Positions 32,092 through 41,838 of a stretch of DNA of 64,000 bases are shown here, piece by piece; within the stretch, counting starts at the first letter, position 1, and each line of letters begins with the position of its first letter. Made by a program: the position numbers and the translations under genes. The stretch covers positions 1 to 64,000 of the forward strand of contig PESC01000058.1 of NCBI GenBank assembly GCA_002929135.1, in the 5' to 3' direction. The stretch comes from Methylomonas sp. (GTDB lineage Bacteria > Pseudomonadota > Gammaproteobacteria > Methylococcales > Methylomonadaceae). The notes beneath the pieces are model-generated. The model had not been told where the DNA came from. It searched no databases and worked only from the letters and a program-made list of their open reading frames with translations.

Positions 32092-33999
32092 CTATTTTTT
32101 GTCCGCAATCTCGTGCTTCAAGCGACTAACCAGGTCATCGATTGTCAGACTGCCCAAATCATCGCCTTTTTGCGTACGAGCGGAAACGGTGCCATTGTCC
32201 AATTCCTTGTCACCCACAATGAGCTGATAAGGTACGCGCTGCATGGAATGCTCGCGGATTTTAAAGCCAATTTTTTCATTTCTCAAGTCGATTTTGACTC
32301 TAAAGCCTTGTTTTTCCAGTTCTAGCTTCAGGGCTTGCGCGTAATCGGCGTGGCGATCGGTAATGTTCATGACGACGATTTGCACCGGCGCAAGCCAAAG
32401 CGGAAAGTTACCCGCATAGTGCTCGATCAGGATGCCGATGAAACGCTCCAGCGAACCGAGAATGGCGCGGTGCAGCATGACCGGCACATGGCGAGCGCTG
32501 TCTTCACCGATGTAGGATGCCCCCAATCGATCAGGCATTGAGAAGTCGACCTGAATGGTGCCGCACTGCCAAACACGACCCAAGCAGTCTTTCAATGAAA
32601 ATTCAATCTTCGGACCATAGAATGCGCCTTCGCCGGGTTGCAACTGCCAGGCCAGGCCTTTGTTGTTCAATGCAAGCTCAAGAGCACCCTCAGCCTTGTC
32701 CCAGACACTGTCGTCGCCAACCCGGTTTTCCGGGCGAGTGGATAGCTTGATGATGACATCCTCGAAACCGAAATCTCTGTAAACCTCGAACAGAAAATCG
32801 ATAAACGCGGAAACTTCGTTCTGGACTTGCTCTTCGGTACAAAAAATATGCGCGTCATCCTGCACGAAATTGCGTACACGCATCAGACCATGCAAGGTAC
32901 CTGAAGGCTCGTTGCGGTGACAGGATCCGAACTCGGCCATCCTGACGGGCAAATCCCGATAACTCTTGATGCCCTGGTTATAAATCTGAACGTGGCAGGG
33001 GCAGTTCATCGGCTTGACTGCGTAGTCGCGGTTTTCCGAATGGGTGGTGAACATCATGGCGCTGAACTTGTCCCAGTGGCCGGACTTTTCCCACAGGCTG
33101 CGATCGACGATTTGCGGCGTTCGAACCTCGCCATAGCCCTTGGCACGCAGTTTTTCACGCATGTAATGCTCGACCGTCTTGTAGAGCGTCCAGCCCTTGT
33201 CATGCCAGAACACCATGCCGGGCGCCTCTTCCTGGGCATGGAACAAATCCAGCGTCTTGCCGATTTTACGGTGATCGCGCTTTTCAGCCTCTTCCAGCCG
33301 GTGCAGATAAGCAGCCAGCTCCTTGGCGTCAGCCCAAGCCGTACCGTAGATACGTTGCAGCATTTCGTTGTTGGAATCGCCGCGCCAGTAAGCGCCAGCA
33401 ATTTTCATCAACTTGAAAGCTTTGAGCACACTCGTGCTAGGCGCATGAGGGCCGCGACACAAGTCGGTGAAATCGCCTTGTTGATACAGGGATAAATCTT
33501 CGTTGACCGGGATAGATTCTATGATTTCGGCCTTGTAGTACTCGCCGATTTGTTTGAAGAATTGAATGGCCTGGTCGCGTGACATCAGCGACCGGTTGAT
33601 CGTGATGTTTTCAGCCACCAATTCCTGCATTTTTTTCTCGATGACGTGCAGGTCATCCGGCGTGAACGAGCGATCGTAGGCGAAATCGTAATAAAAACCA
33701 TCTTCGATGACGGGACCGATTGTAACCTGAGCACTTGGAAATAATTGCTTGACAGCTTGCGCCAGCAAATGAGCGGTGGAGTGCCGTATGACATCTATGC
33801 CTTCGACATCTTTGGCTGTAATGATTTGCAAGCTGGCATCGGAATTGATGAGCGTACTGGCATCGACCAAAACACCATCTACCCTGCCTGCCAGCGTTGC
33901 CTTCGCCAGACCGCTACCAATAGATTTGGCGACATCCATGACTGTTACTGCCTGGTCGAATTGGCGTTGACTACCGTCTGGGAGAGTGATTACCGGCAT
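32092..33999 (-). CDS. thrS: Threonyl-tRNA synthetase
   Basis: 635 residues (E. coli 642). Domain order: TGS ([19 protein letters not shown]), the editing domain with [16 protein letters not shown] and TDLCRGPH, a class II catalytic core with [13 protein letters not shown], the zinc ligand region, and motif 3 around [21 protein letters not shown], then the C-terminal anticodon-binding domain ([15 protein letters not shown]). ATG at 33999 matches the TGS start. It lies only 18 nt downstream of a terminator-like hairpin after tRNA-Val, so it has no room for its own promoter there. infC follows after 21 nt. Confidence 0.97.
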   Translation of the reverse strand: MPVITLPDGSQRQFDQAVTVMDVAKSIGSGLAKATLAGRVDGVLVDASTLINSDASLQIITAKDVEGIDVIRHSTAHLLAQAVKQLFPSAQVTIGPVIEDGFYYDFAYDRSFTPDDLHVIEKKMQELVAENITINRSLMSRDQAIQFFKQIGEYYKAEIIESIPVNEDLSLYQQGDFTDLCRGPHAPSTSVLKAFKLMKIAGAYWRGDSNNEMLQRIYGTAWADAKELAAYLHRLEEAEKRDHRKIGKTLDLFHAQEEAPGMVFWHDKGWTLYKTVEHYMREKLRAKGYGEVRTPQIVDRSLWEKSGHWDKFSAMMFTTHSENRDYAVKPMNCPCHVQIYNQGIKSYRDLPVRMAEFGSCHRNEPSGTLHGLMRVRNFVQDDAHIFCTEEQVQNEVSAFIDFLFEVYRDFGFEDVIIKLSTRPENRVGDDSVWDKAEGALELALNNKGLAWQLQPGEGAFYGPKIEFSLKDCLGRVWQCGTIQVDFSMPDRLGASYIGEDSARHVPVMLHRAILGSLERFIGILIEHYAGNFPLWLAPVQIVVMNITDRHADYAQALKLELEKQGFRVKIDLRNEKIGFKIREHSMQRVPYQLIVGDKELDNGTVSARTQKGDDLGSLTIDDLVSRLKHEIADKK

Positions 34000-34016
34000 T
34001 TTCGATTCCGCAATAA

Positions 34017-34039
34017 AAAGCACCGTCATGCGGTGCTTT
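34017..34039 (-). terminator. Terminator-like hairpin between tRNA-Val and thrS
   Basis: Leftward: AAAGCACCG-catga-CGGTGCTTT followed by TTATT, a 9-bp perfect stem with a U-rich end. It begins 6 nt after the tRNA CCA and ends 18 nt before the thrS ATG. It would end or attenuate transcription from the tRNA promoter before thrS. Confidence 0.75.
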
Positions 34040-34044
34040 GTGTT

Positions 34045-34121
34045 TGGTAGGCGCGAGTGGACTCGAACCACCGACCCCCACCATGTCAAGGTGGTGCTCT
34101 AACCAACTGAGCTACGCGCCT
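34045..34121 (-). tRNA. tRNA-Val (anticodon GAC)
   Basis: 77 nt including an encoded CCA. Acceptor stem AGGCGCG/CGCGCCT with discriminator A; D arm TAGCTCAGTTGGTTAGAGCA; anticodon stem CCACC/GGTGG with loop TTGACAT, giving anticodon GAC, which reads GUC and GUU; T arm with GGTTCGAGTCC. All stems pair. It is transcribed leftward from the TATAAT promoter just upstream and precedes thrS. Confidence 0.97.
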
Positions 34122-34144
34122 AAAGTCCGTCGTTCGAGCCGTGC

Positions 34145-34172
34145 ATTATAACGATCGCTTTTTTTTAAGCAA
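34145..34172 (-). promoter_or_regulatory. Promoter of tRNA-Val (and possibly thrS cluster)
   Basis: Leftward TTGCTT, 16 nt, TATAAT. The perfect -10 ends 24 nt before the mature tRNA 5' end. A GC-rich stretch (GCACGGCTCG) follows the -10, in the place of a stringent discriminator. Confidence 0.7.
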
Positions 34173-34245
34173 GCCCTTTCTTATCAAACTCCGTGAGATT
34201 GCGTGCCTTCGAAGCGGCATCAATGGCGTTTGGCGGCAAGTCTCT

Positions 34246-34974
34246 TCATCGCTCCGCATTCACCGCATTCACCGCACTTTCCAGCTCTTCCCGGCTGACG
34301 TGGCGAACGTCCTTACCTTTGACCATGTAAACAACGTGTTCGCAGACATTGCAGGAATGGTCACCGATGCGCTCCAGCGCCCGCGCCGCCCACAACATGT
34401 CTAATGCTCGGGTGATGTTGCGCGGGTTTTCCATCATTTGCGTGATGAGCTGACGGGTAATGGCGGTGTACTCACGGTCGACCTTGCTATCTTGCGCCGT
34501 GATGGCGATCACTTCCTCGGTATCGGTGCGGGCATAGGCATCGAGTGCGCCGTTCAGCATGTCTCGCACCATCTCCAGCAAATGTTCGATTTCGTAGTAT
34601 TTGTCCTGATAATAATCGGCGCCTTCCAATCGCATGGTCATTTTGGCGATGCGCGTCGCCTCGTCACCGATACGCTCCAGGTCGGTAATGATCTTGATGG
34701 TAGCAATCAGCATACGCAAGTCGAACGCCGCCGGTTGGCGCTTAGCCATGATCTCGGTGCATTCGTGGTCTATGTCTTTTTCTAGGGCATTGACCAGTTG
34801 ATCCTGCCGAACGACGGTCTCGGCACTTTCCATGTCGTAATTCATGAAGGCGCGGGTTGCCAGATCGACCTGCTGCTCGACCAGCCCGCCCATGGTCAGC
34901 ACCTTGTTGCGAATGTCTTCCATTTCCTTGTTGAACTGGCGAGAAATGTGCTGCTTGATGATGCTGTTGTCCAT
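34246..34974 (-). CDS. phoU: Phosphate-specific transport accessory protein PhoU
   Basis: 242 residues (E. coli 241). It is a two-repeat helical protein with metal-binding motifs in each three-helix bundle (EKDIDHECTEIMAKRQP; DRLARI-type second repeat ERIGDHSCNVCEHVVYMVKG). It restrains the Pst system and Pho signalling. ATG at 34974 has GGAG upstream. It follows pstB by 12 nt as the last gene of the pst operon; no phoB or phoR is nearby. Confidence 0.97.
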   Translation of the reverse strand: MDNSIIKQHISRQFNKEMEDIRNKVLTMGGLVEQQVDLATRAFMNYDMESAETVVRQDQLVNALEKDIDHECTEIMAKRQPAAFDLRMLIATIKIITDLERIGDEATRIAKMTMRLEGADYYQDKYYEIEHLLEMVRDMLNGALDAYARTDTEEVIAITAQDSKVDREYTAITRQLITQMMENPRNITRALDMLWAARALERIGDHSCNVCEHVVYMVKGKDVRHVSREELESAVNAVNAER

Positions 34975-34986
34975 CGTATCGCGCTC

Positions 34987-35820
34987 CTAGCCGTAGCGAC
35001 CGGTAATATAATCTTCCGTCTGTTTTTTGACCGGATTGGTGAATAACTCGCTGGTTTCACCGAATTCGATCAGTTCGCCCATGTACATGAATGCGGTGTA
35101 ATCCGACACTCGCGCTGCTTGCTGCATGTTATGGGTGACGATGACGATGGTGTATTTTTCCTTGAGTTCGTCGATCAGTTCTTCGATCTTCAGCGTGGAA
35201 ATGGGGTCGAGAGCCGATGCTGGTTCATCGAGCAGAATCACTTCCGGTTCGATGGCGATGGCGCGGGCAATCACCAGACGCTGCTGCTGGCCGCCCGACA
35301 ATCCCAGTGCGTTATCGTTGAGCCGGTCTTTGGCCTCATCCCACAAGGCAGCGCCACGTAACGACTTTTCGACGATTTCGCCGAGAATGTGGCGATCATT
35401 GATACCCTGAATTCGCAAGCCGTAAGCAACATTTTCATAAATGGTTTTCGGAAACGGATTGGGTTTTTGAAACACCATGCCGACGCGGCGGCGCAAGGCG
35501 GCCACGTTGACACCTTTGTCGTAAATGTCGTCGCCATCAAGCAGAATTTTGCCGTCAATACGCACGCCATCGACCAGATCGTTCATGCGGTTGATGCAGC
35601 GCAGCAAGGTCGATTTGCCGCAACCACTGGGACCGATGTAAGCCGTCACTTTCTTGCGCGGCATTTCCATGCTGACACTGTGCAAGGCCTGTTTGCTGCC
35701 GTAAAACAGATTCAAGTCTTCCACCTTGATACAGGTTTCAGGCTTGTCTTGTATAGCTTTCTCACCCCGGCTCAGTGCACTGATGTCGATAGCGTGGGTT
35801 TTTCTTGCGGTTGTTGTCAT
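34987..35820 (-). CDS. pstB: Phosphate ABC transporter ATP-binding protein PstB
   Basis: 277 residues. The ATPase drives high-affinity phosphate import. Walker [11 protein letters not shown]-loop [10 protein letters not shown], signature LSGGQQQR, Walker [13 protein letters not shown] and H-loop IVTHNMQQA are all intact. An N-terminal extension of about 30 residues precedes [14 protein letters not shown]. It lies 38 nt after pstA and 12 nt before phoU. Confidence 0.97.
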   Translation of the reverse strand: MTTTARKTHAIDISALSRGEKAIQDKPETCIKVEDLNLFYGSKQALHSVSMEMPRKKVTAYIGPSGCGKSTLLRCINRMNDLVDGVRIDGKILLDGDDIYDKGVNVAALRRRVGMVFQKPNPFPKTIYENVAYGLRIQGINDRHILGEIVEKSLRGAALWDEAKDRLNDNALGLSGGQQQRLVIARAIAIEPEVILLDEPASALDPISTLKIEELIDELKEKYTIVIVTHNMQQAARVSDYTAFMYMGELIEFGETSELFTNPVKKQTEDYITGRYG

Positions 35821-35858
35821 GGTGTTCGATTCCTAGCAAAACAGGTGGTAGTGCAACA

Positions 35859-37514
35859 TTAATTCTCCAGTGCGCGATATTTTTCTCGGAGGTTGTTACG
35901 TATCGAAATCGCGAACATATTGAGACCCACGATGACCAGTACCAGCAAAAACGAGGTGGCATAAACCAGAGGCCTGGCGGTTTCGACATTGGGACTTTGA
36001 AAACCAACGTCATAGATATGAAAGCCCATGTGCATGAATTTGCGATCCAGGTGCAAATAGGGGAAGTTGCCATCCAGCGGCAGAGTGGGTGCCAACTTGA
36101 CGACACCCACCAGCATCAGCGGCGCCACTTCGCCAGCGGCGCGGGCAATCGCCAGAATCAGGCCGGTCATGATCGCCGGGCTTGCCATTGGCAACACCGT
36201 GCGCCACAGGGTTTCGGCCTTGGTCGCCCCCAGCGCCAGACTGCCCTCGCGTATCGATTTGGGAATGCGCGATAAACCCTCTTCCGTGGCGACGATGACC
36301 ACCGGCAACGTCAGCAATGCCAGCGTCAGCGATGCCCACAGCAGACCGGGCGTACCAAAAACCGGGGCCGGCGCGGCTTCCGGGTAAAACACCCGGTCGA
36401 TGCCACCACCGATGATGTAGACGAAGAAACCCAAGCCGAACACGCCGTAAACGATGGACGGCACACCCGCCAGGTTATTGACAGAGATACGGATGATGCG
36501 GGTAACAAAGCCTTGCCGGGCGTATTCGCGCAAGTAAACCGCAGCAACCACGCCAAACGGCGTGACGACGATGGACATCAGAAACACCATCAACACCGTA
36601 CCAAAAATAGCCGGAAAGATGCCGCCTTCAGTGTTGGCTTCTCGTGGGTTGTCGCTGACGAAGCTGACGAAATTACGGACGTAATCGATCGATTTGTCGA
36701 GCAGGTTCATCGCATTGGGCTGGGTGAGCTTGACGACTCGGTGCATCGGCAAGCTGATCTGGCGTCCGCCTGATTCCTGCACTACCAGACTAAACCGTTT
36801 CATTTCGACATTGAGCGCAGCAATGTCGCGCTGAATAATCTCGTAAGCCTTCTGATGATCTTGCCTGGCCAGCTCAAACGCTTGGCGTTTTTCATCATTC
36901 CATTGGTTTCTCAACTCCAGGGCGCGCTGCCTCAGTCGCAAGCGATCAAGCGCATGATTGATCGCACCAACCTCTCGGCTCTGCAAACGCGCTATCTTGT
37001 CATGCTGCACCAGAACGTCGGCCAGCTTGTCTTGTGCAACTTGCCAGGCCTGTGCGCCTTCAGCGATGACGTTGCCGCTGTCTTTGACCGACAACAATCG
37101 CCCGTAGAAATTGCCCCATTCCCGGCGCTCGATGACGACCAGGTCGACAGGACTAGCCCGCTGCTTGATGTGCTGTGCTTTCAACCAGCGGAAATCGCTG
37201 CCGAGAATGTCGCGATTACCGGTCTTTATCAAAAACTTTTGCACATATTCGGCACCATCCGGCACTTCGTAACCTGCCTCCCTGGCTTCTGCCGCAGACA
37301 GCAGTGATTCCCCGACTTGTTCGCCGATCACCCGCGTAAGACTGCCTTCGTGTTCCTCGTAATGGTATTCAAAGACATCCGTCACCCAGAAATGACCTAA
37401 ACCACGCACGGCAATCAACAGCAGCAATCCGATGACCAATAACAAATTGATGCCGACCGCACCTGCGGTCATCCAAATCCACGGCGAACCGCTTTTGAAC
37501 CAAGCCTTTATCAT
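35859..37514 (-). CDS. pstA: Phosphate ABC transporter permease PstA (long form, N-terminal DUF3333-like domain)
   Basis: 551 residues, far longer than E. coli PstA (296). One N-terminal TM (about 15-35) is followed by an extra periplasmic domain of about 230 residues including a coiled coil (RQRALELRNQWNDEKRQAFE). The canonical permease then begins with GGIFPAIFGTVLMVF and has the EAA loop (REGSLALGATKAETLWRTVLP). Long PstA proteins of this type occur in Pseudomonas, Vibrio and relatives. It overlaps pstC by ATGA, implying coupled translation. Confidence 0.95.
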   Translation of the reverse strand: MIKAWFKSGSPWIWMTAGAVGINLLLVIGLLLLIAVRGLGHFWVTDVFEYHYEEHEGSLTRVIGEQVGESLLSAAEAREAGYEVPDGAEYVQKFLIKTGNRDILGSDFRWLKAQHIKQRASPVDLVVIERREWGNFYGRLLSVKDSGNVIAEGAQAWQVAQDKLADVLVQHDKIARLQSREVGAINHALDRLRLRQRALELRNQWNDEKRQAFELARQDHQKAYEIIQRDIAALNVEMKRFSLVVQESGGRQISLPMHRVVKLTQPNAMNLLDKSIDYVRNFVSFVSDNPREANTEGGIFPAIFGTVLMVFLMSIVVTPFGVVAAVYLREYARQGFVTRIIRISVNNLAGVPSIVYGVFGLGFFVYIIGGGIDRVFYPEAAPAPVFGTPGLLWASLTLALLTLPVVIVATEEGLSRIPKSIREGSLALGATKAETLWRTVLPMASPAIMTGLILAIARAAGEVAPLMLVGVVKLAPTLPLDGNFPYLHLDRKFMHMGFHIYDVGFQSPNVETARPLVYATSFLLVLVIVGLNMFAISIRNNLREKYRALEN

Positions 37515-39796
37515 AAAGAACTGTATTTTTGTCTGAGGTTCTGGCGCACGACTTCCGCCAGCGAATTGACGACGAAGGTAAACAGGAACAACACCAGCGC
37601 AGCCAGGAACAGCACGCGGTAGTGCGTACTGTTGAATTCGGATTCCGGCATCTCGACGGCGATATTAGCCGCCAGGGTGCGTAAACCCTGGAATATGCTG
37701 AAATCCATGACCGGCGTGTTGCCGGTTGCCATCAGCACGATCATGGTTTCGCCAACGGCGCGGCCAAAACCGATCATGACAGCAGAAAAAATACCGGGGC
37801 TGGCGGTGAGAATGACGACTTTGATGAGGGTTTGCCACGGTGTCGCACCCAGCGCCAGCGAACCTGTGGTCAGATGCTTGGGCACACTGAAAATGGCGTC
37901 TTCGGCAATCGAGAAAATCATCGGGATCACGGCAAAACCCAATGCCAAACCCACAACCAGAGTATTGCGCTGGTCGTAGCCTATCCCCAGTTCGTCACGC
38001 ATCCAGGTACGCAAATCGCCCGCAAAAAACAGTGATTCGATAGTCGGTGCGATGGCAAACGCCAACCAGGCGCTGACGACGATGACCGGCACTGCCAAAA
38101 TGGCATCCCAACCGTCTGGAATGCGATGACGCCAGGTTTCAGGCGCCTGATACCAAAGATAGGCGAACAGCATGACACCGAGCGGAACCACCAGGAACAG
38201 CGCGAATATCGCGGTCAGATGGGTTTCGACAAAGGGCGCCAGCCAAAGCCCAGCCAGGAAACCGAGAATGACGGTGGGTAATGCACCCATGATTTCGATG
38301 CCGGGTTTGACATACTCACGCACACGCGGCGTCATGAAGTAACCGGTATAGATAGCACCGAACAAGGCCAGTGGAATGGCGATCAGCATGGCATAGAACG
38401 ATGCCTTGATCGTGCCGAACACCAACGGCGTCAGGCTCATTTTGGGTTCGAAATCGCTGCTGGCTGCCGATGACTGCCAGATGTAGGCCGGTTCGGAATA
38501 ATTTTCATACCAAACCTTGCTCCACAAGGATTTCCAGGAAATTTCCGGGTGTTCGTTTTCGATGCCCCAGCGATGAATCGCGCCACTGGCATCCTGCAAC
38601 AGGAATGCGTTGGCCCGTGGCGATAATGCAGCAGCCACCGGTGCAGTGGCTATGACGGGCTGATTTATCAACTCGCGCTCGGCGGTGGTGTTGTAGATGC
38701 CGACCGTGCCTTTGGCATCGACCACCAACAAGCCTTTACGCCGCTGCTCCGGGTTGATGGTCATGATGGCCGCATCGGAAACGTCGAACGCACGCAAGCG
38801 CTGGACGCTGTATTTGTTCTGAGCATCGCGGACGATGATCCATTGCGACAATTCGCCACCACTGTCGCCGATCAACAAGGAAACATCGCCGTTGAGAAAT
38901 TCGGCGCTGGTAACCTGCTTGCCGTGCGGCAACACATTCAAGCGGTGTTTGATGACGGGTTGGCTTTTATTGGTGACATCGAAAACAGTCAGCTCACCTT
39001 TGCGACCCAGCAGATATAGATTGCGCAGTTCTTTATCCAGTAGCATGAATTCGATGTCTTCGGCCAGCATATCGAGCGTTGCGTCGGTATGCTCCCAGGA
39101 TACTTCGTCATCGAACAAGGACTCTTTTTTGGTCAAACTGGCCAGAACCAGCCGGTTGTCCGCTGTTTTTGCCAGCACACTGCTGCTGGAATCACCCACC
39201 TTGAGTGCGATTCTAGTCAATGCACGCCCCTGGGTATCGACCACCAGCGGTTCTTTTCCCAAAGGATATTGCACCGATGGCGTAATCACGCGCTTGCCGC
39301 CAGGGTAAGACAGCTTGTAATCGTGGCGGAGCACAATCGCACGACCATCGCTCAGGCCAAACGCAATCACCCCTTTATCGAAGCCACCATGGGCAAAACT
39401 CGTGATCGTCACCTGCCCAGACAGGGCCAAGTCCAGTTGTTCGATGAGCTGACCGTCGGCGACCTGGAAAAAGACAGTTCTACCGGCATCAGTCACCCTA
39501 GCCGCCACCTCGTTCTGCTCTTCCATGGCCAGAAACAGCGTTTTATCCGCCACTCCACCAGGCAAGTCATAGCGGGCAGCCGGTTCGATTCTGGCGGGCA
39601 ATACCAGCGGGAACACGACATAAAGCAGGTAGAAAAATATCAATACGATTGCAACGATAATGCTCAGACCACCTATGACGACCAGATAACCTGCCAACTT
39701 GTCTTTAATGAGACGCCAGCGTTGATGTCGATCACTGGATGACAGTTGCAGCAAGGTTGAACCAGAACCCGCCTGAGAATTTTGCGTGTCAGACAT
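37511..39796 (-). CDS. pstC: Phosphate ABC transporter permease PstC (long form with periplasmic propeller-like domain)
   Basis: 761 residues against 319 in E. coli PstC. After TM1 (about 36-60) there is a periplasmic insert of about 370 residues with repeated beta-strand patterns (FDVTNKSQPVIKHRLNV, LLVVDAKGTVGIYNTTAERE, AFLLQDASGAIHRWGIENEH), like a WD/quinoprotein-type propeller. The canonical permease follows (ASFYAMLIAIPLALFGAIYTG, EAA loop TTGSLALGATPWQTLIKVV). It pairs with the long PstA. It is separated from pstS by 208 nt holding a terminator and a hairpin. The insert's role is unknown; I infer contact with PstS or the envelope. Confidence 0.95.
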   Translation of the reverse strand: MSDTQNSQAGSGSTLLQLSSSDRHQRWRLIKDKLAGYLVVIGGLSIIVAIVLIFFYLLYVVFPLVLPARIEPAARYDLPGGVADKTLFLAMEEQNEVAARVTDAGRTVFFQVADGQLIEQLDLALSGQVTITSFAHGGFDKGVIAFGLSDGRAIVLRHDYKLSYPGGKRVITPSVQYPLGKEPLVVDTQGRALTRIALKVGDSSSSVLAKTADNRLVLASLTKKESLFDDEVSWEHTDATLDMLAEDIEFMLLDKELRNLYLLGRKGELTVFDVTNKSQPVIKHRLNVLPHGKQVTSAEFLNGDVSLLIGDSGGELSQWIIVRDAQNKYSVQRLRAFDVSDAAIMTINPEQRRKGLLVVDAKGTVGIYNTTAERELINQPVIATAPVAAALSPRANAFLLQDASGAIHRWGIENEHPEISWKSLWSKVWYENYSEPAYIWQSSAASSDFEPKMSLTPLVFGTIKASFYAMLIAIPLALFGAIYTGYFMTPRVREYVKPGIEIMGALPTVILGFLAGLWLAPFVETHLTAIFALFLVVPLGVMLFAYLWYQAPETWRHRIPDGWDAILAVPVIVVSAWLAFAIAPTIESLFFAGDLRTWMRDELGIGYDQRNTLVVGLALGFAVIPMIFSIAEDAIFSVPKHLTTGSLALGATPWQTLIKVVILTASPGIFSAVMIGFGRAVGETMIVLMATGNTPVMDFSIFQGLRTLAANIAVEMPESEFNSTHYRVLFLAALVLFLFTFVVNSLAEVVRQNLRQKYSSL

Positions 39797-39856
39797 AACA
39801 GTTATCGATGATGGTCATTAGGCCATTTTGGCATGGCGAAGGCCTTGTAAAACAAA

Positions 39857-39893
39857 AAACCGACAAACTGTTGTGCACCTGTTTATCGGCTTT
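39857..39893 (-). terminator. Terminator between pstS and pstC
   Basis: Leftward stem AAGCCGATAAAC / GTTTGTCGGTT (with G-U pairs) followed by TTTTTGTTTT. Because it lies inside the operon it is likely partial, letting pstS be made in excess over the permease genes. Confidence 0.7.
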
Positions 39894-39930
39894 CATTGGC
39901 GCGAATCGACTGAGAACGGAGCCACGAGCC

Positions 39931-39956
39931 GCTAGTGGCGGAGAGCCGCCACTAGC
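39931..39956 (-). other. Strong hairpin downstream of pstS
   Basis: A perfect 11-bp stem GCTAGTGGCGG / CCGCCACTAGC with a 4-nt loop, about 50 nt after the pstS stop. It would block 3' exonucleases and stabilise the pstS message, as in other binding-protein operons. Confidence 0.6.
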
Positions 39957-40004
39957 AATGGCCACGAAGGCATCACCAGCAATTCTGGTCTGCCATCTGT
40001 GACG

Positions 40005-40994
40005 TCATTGAATCAACGTCAGTGATTTTTCAGCGACTTTGGCAGGCAGCGGAATATAACCGTCTTTCACGACGACTTGCTGGCCGGTTTTGGACAACAC
40101 CATTTTGATGAACTCCCGTTCCAGAGGAGCAAGCGGCTCGTTGGGTTTCTTGTTGACGTAGATGTAGAGATAACGCGCCAGCGGGTAAGTACCAGCTGTC
40201 ACGTTTTCCGCCGTTGCCTCGACATAATCATCACCGTCTTTCTTCGCCAGCGGAACCGCTCTGACACCCGAAGTTGAATAGCCGATGCCCGAATAACCGA
40301 TGCCATTATTGGAGGTCGTCACCGATTGTACGACCGAGGCCGAACCCGGCTGCTCGTTGACGTTACTTTTGAAATCGCCTTTGCAAAGCGCTTCGTCCTT
40401 GAAAAAGCCGTAGGTACCCGACACGGAATTACGGCCATAAAGCTGAATGGGCTTGCTACCCCAACCACCGGTCAGACCGACTTCGCCCCATGTTGTGATG
40501 TCGGTGGCATATCCGCATTTGCGAGTACTGGACATGATGGCATCCACTTGCGGAATGCTCAGACCTTTGATGGGGTTGTCCTTGTTGACGAAAACCGCCA
40601 AGGCGTCGATTGCAACCGGAATCGCAGTGGGTTTGTAGCCGAACTTGCTTTCGAAATCGTCGATTTCGCTGTCTTTCATCTTACGGCTCATAGGCCCCAG
40701 GTTGGCAGTGGCTTCTGTCAGTGCCGGTGGGGCTGTCGAAGAACCCGCTGCCTGAATTTGAATGTTGACGTTTGGATAGATTTTGCCGAACTCTTCTGCC
40801 CACAAGGTCATCAGGTTGGCCAAGGTGTCCGATCCAACGCTGGAAATGTTGCCGGAAACTCCACTGGCCGCCGCATACTCGGGAAGACCAGGATCGATTG
40901 CCGTTGGTGCGGCGACAGCACCGGTTGCCATCAACAACCCACTGACAAACCCCAACCCCAAGGAAACAGACTTAAGCTGAAATGATCGATTCAT
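40005..40994 (-). CDS. pstS: Phosphate-binding periplasmic protein PstS
   Basis: 329 residues with a signal peptide ([19 protein letters not shown]). It is the high-affinity phosphate receptor of the Pst transporter. Phosphate-site segments: [37 protein letters not shown], and [17 protein letters not shown]. It belongs to the shorter PstS type of Pseudomonas and relatives rather than the E. coli type. ATG at 40994 has GAGAG upstream. It is first in pstSCAB-phoU, preceded by a Pho box. Confidence 0.96.
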   Translation of the reverse strand: MNRSFQLKSVSLGLGFVSGLLMATGAVAAPTAIDPGLPEYAAASGVSGNISSVGSDTLANLMTLWAEEFGKIYPNVNIQIQAAGSSTAPPALTEATANLGPMSRKMKDSEIDDFESKFGYKPTAIPVAIDALAVFVNKDNPIKGLSIPQVDAIMSSTRKCGYATDITTWGEVGLTGGWGSKPIQLYGRNSVSGTYGFFKDEALCKGDFKSNVNEQPGSASVVQSVTTSNNGIGYSGIGYSTSGVRAVPLAKKDGDDYVEATAENVTAGTYPLARYLYIYVNKKPNEPLAPLEREFIKMVLSKTGQQVVVKDGYIPLPAKVAEKSLTLIQ

Positions 40995-41050
40995 GATTTC
41001 TCTCATAGGAAGATTCAAAACTAAAAAAATTGTGCCAACGTAGCACGGCA

Positions 41051-41084
41051 ATACTATGAAGCCAATGTGACAGCTTTATTACAA
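41051..41084 (-). promoter_or_regulatory. Pho box and -10 of the pst operon
   Basis: Leftward TTGTAAT-AAAG-CTGTCAC (41084-41067) fits the PhoB direct repeat CTGTCAT-N4-CTGTCAT at the usual 11-nt period. Ten nt on is TAGTAT (41056-41051), a -10 hexamer at the spacing seen in PhoB-activated promoters, with no good -35 needed. It controls pstS, 57 nt downstream. Confidence 0.82.
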
Positions 41085-41111
41085 AAAGATGTTCGCGCAA
41101 TGCCCCAACCA

Positions 41112-41306
41112 TCATCCTGTCTGTGTATCGTTGTTGTCATTCTGTTTGCTGCTTTCTGGCGATGATTCTTCACCGTCTTTGAGCGCTTTGCGAAACCCCT
41201 TGATTGCGCCGCCCAAATCCTCGCCCATATTTCGCAACCGTTTGGTTCCGAATACCAGTACGGCGATGGCCAATACAACCAGTAAATGTGGAATGCTGAA
41301 GCCCAT
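41112..41306 (-). CDS. tatA: Twin-arginine translocase subunit TatA/E
   Basis: 64 residues. A single N-terminal TM ([20 protein letters not shown]) with the FG hinge is followed by an amphipathic helix ([22 protein letters not shown]) and a polar tail. This is the pore-forming Tat component; the short length favours TatA/TatE over TatB. ATG at 41306 has GAGGGA upstream. tatB and tatC are not adjacent. Its 3' end abuts the Pho box region of pstS. Confidence 0.93.
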   Translation of the reverse strand: MGFSIPHLLVVLAIAVLVFGTKRLRNMGEDLGGAIKGFRKALKDGEESSPESSKQNDNNDTQTG

Positions 41307-41700
41307 GATGTCCCTCTTGTGTTGTTATGGATGGGTTCCGCCTGCGTAGCAGATTCAGATAATTGCGGAATGAAACAGATACACCTCTATTATCCAGGCA
41401 GCGCAACCAGCCCGGACAAACTGCCGTCTTCATCGACCAGCCTCCGTATGCCGAACTCCGTTTGCCATGCCCCGAAAATCGGACACCCTTCAAAAGCGGT
41501 ATTTTATGCTGAATCGGTGCCTGCGCGGCGCAATTCGCAAGACATGATTCGGCCAGCGGCAGTGAACGTTCGGTTTAGCGCAAGGCCGCTCGCCCTGGCA
41601 CATCAAAATTTGGCAACGCCCGAAACAGTGGCTTGCAACACAGCATCAAATACCCCTGATGTCGTGATAGTGTGAAGTTACAGGCAAAAGGAGGCGTTTT
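41307..41700. other. Intergenic region without recognised gene
   Basis: About 400 bases upstream of tatA. One leftward stretch (rc of about 41390-41490) reads plausibly as the end of a protein (CPIFGAWQTEFGIRR...GLVALPG then two stops) but has no start or family I recognise. It could be a gene remnant. Confidence 0.35.
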
Positions 41701-41704
41701 TTGC

Positions 41705-41737
41705 TTGACTATTAAACAATAATCATTATCATTTGTA
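41705..41737 (+). promoter_or_regulatory. Fur-box-overlapped promoter of the hemP pair
   Basis: TTGACT, 16 nt, TATCAT forms a sigma-70 promoter. Across its spacer and -10 lies AATAATCATTATCATTTGT with an overlapping register ending ATAATCATTATC. These match 13 and 14 of 19 positions of the Fur consensus GATAATGATAATCATTATC. Such placement would repress transcription when iron is plentiful. Confidence 0.78.
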
Positions 41738-41838
41738 TCCGACGGTTTTCTCTCGTTCCGTCACCGGCGCACCTGGTCATCCTCCAAATTGTGCACAGTG
41801 TGCGCCGACTTATTCTTCATTCGCTGACAGAGGCTTGT

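Noticed and set aside
41390..41490. Possible gene remnant upstream of tatA
   Set aside because: The leftward frame ends in two stops and has plausible codons, but it is only about 35 residues, has no start and matches no family I recognise.
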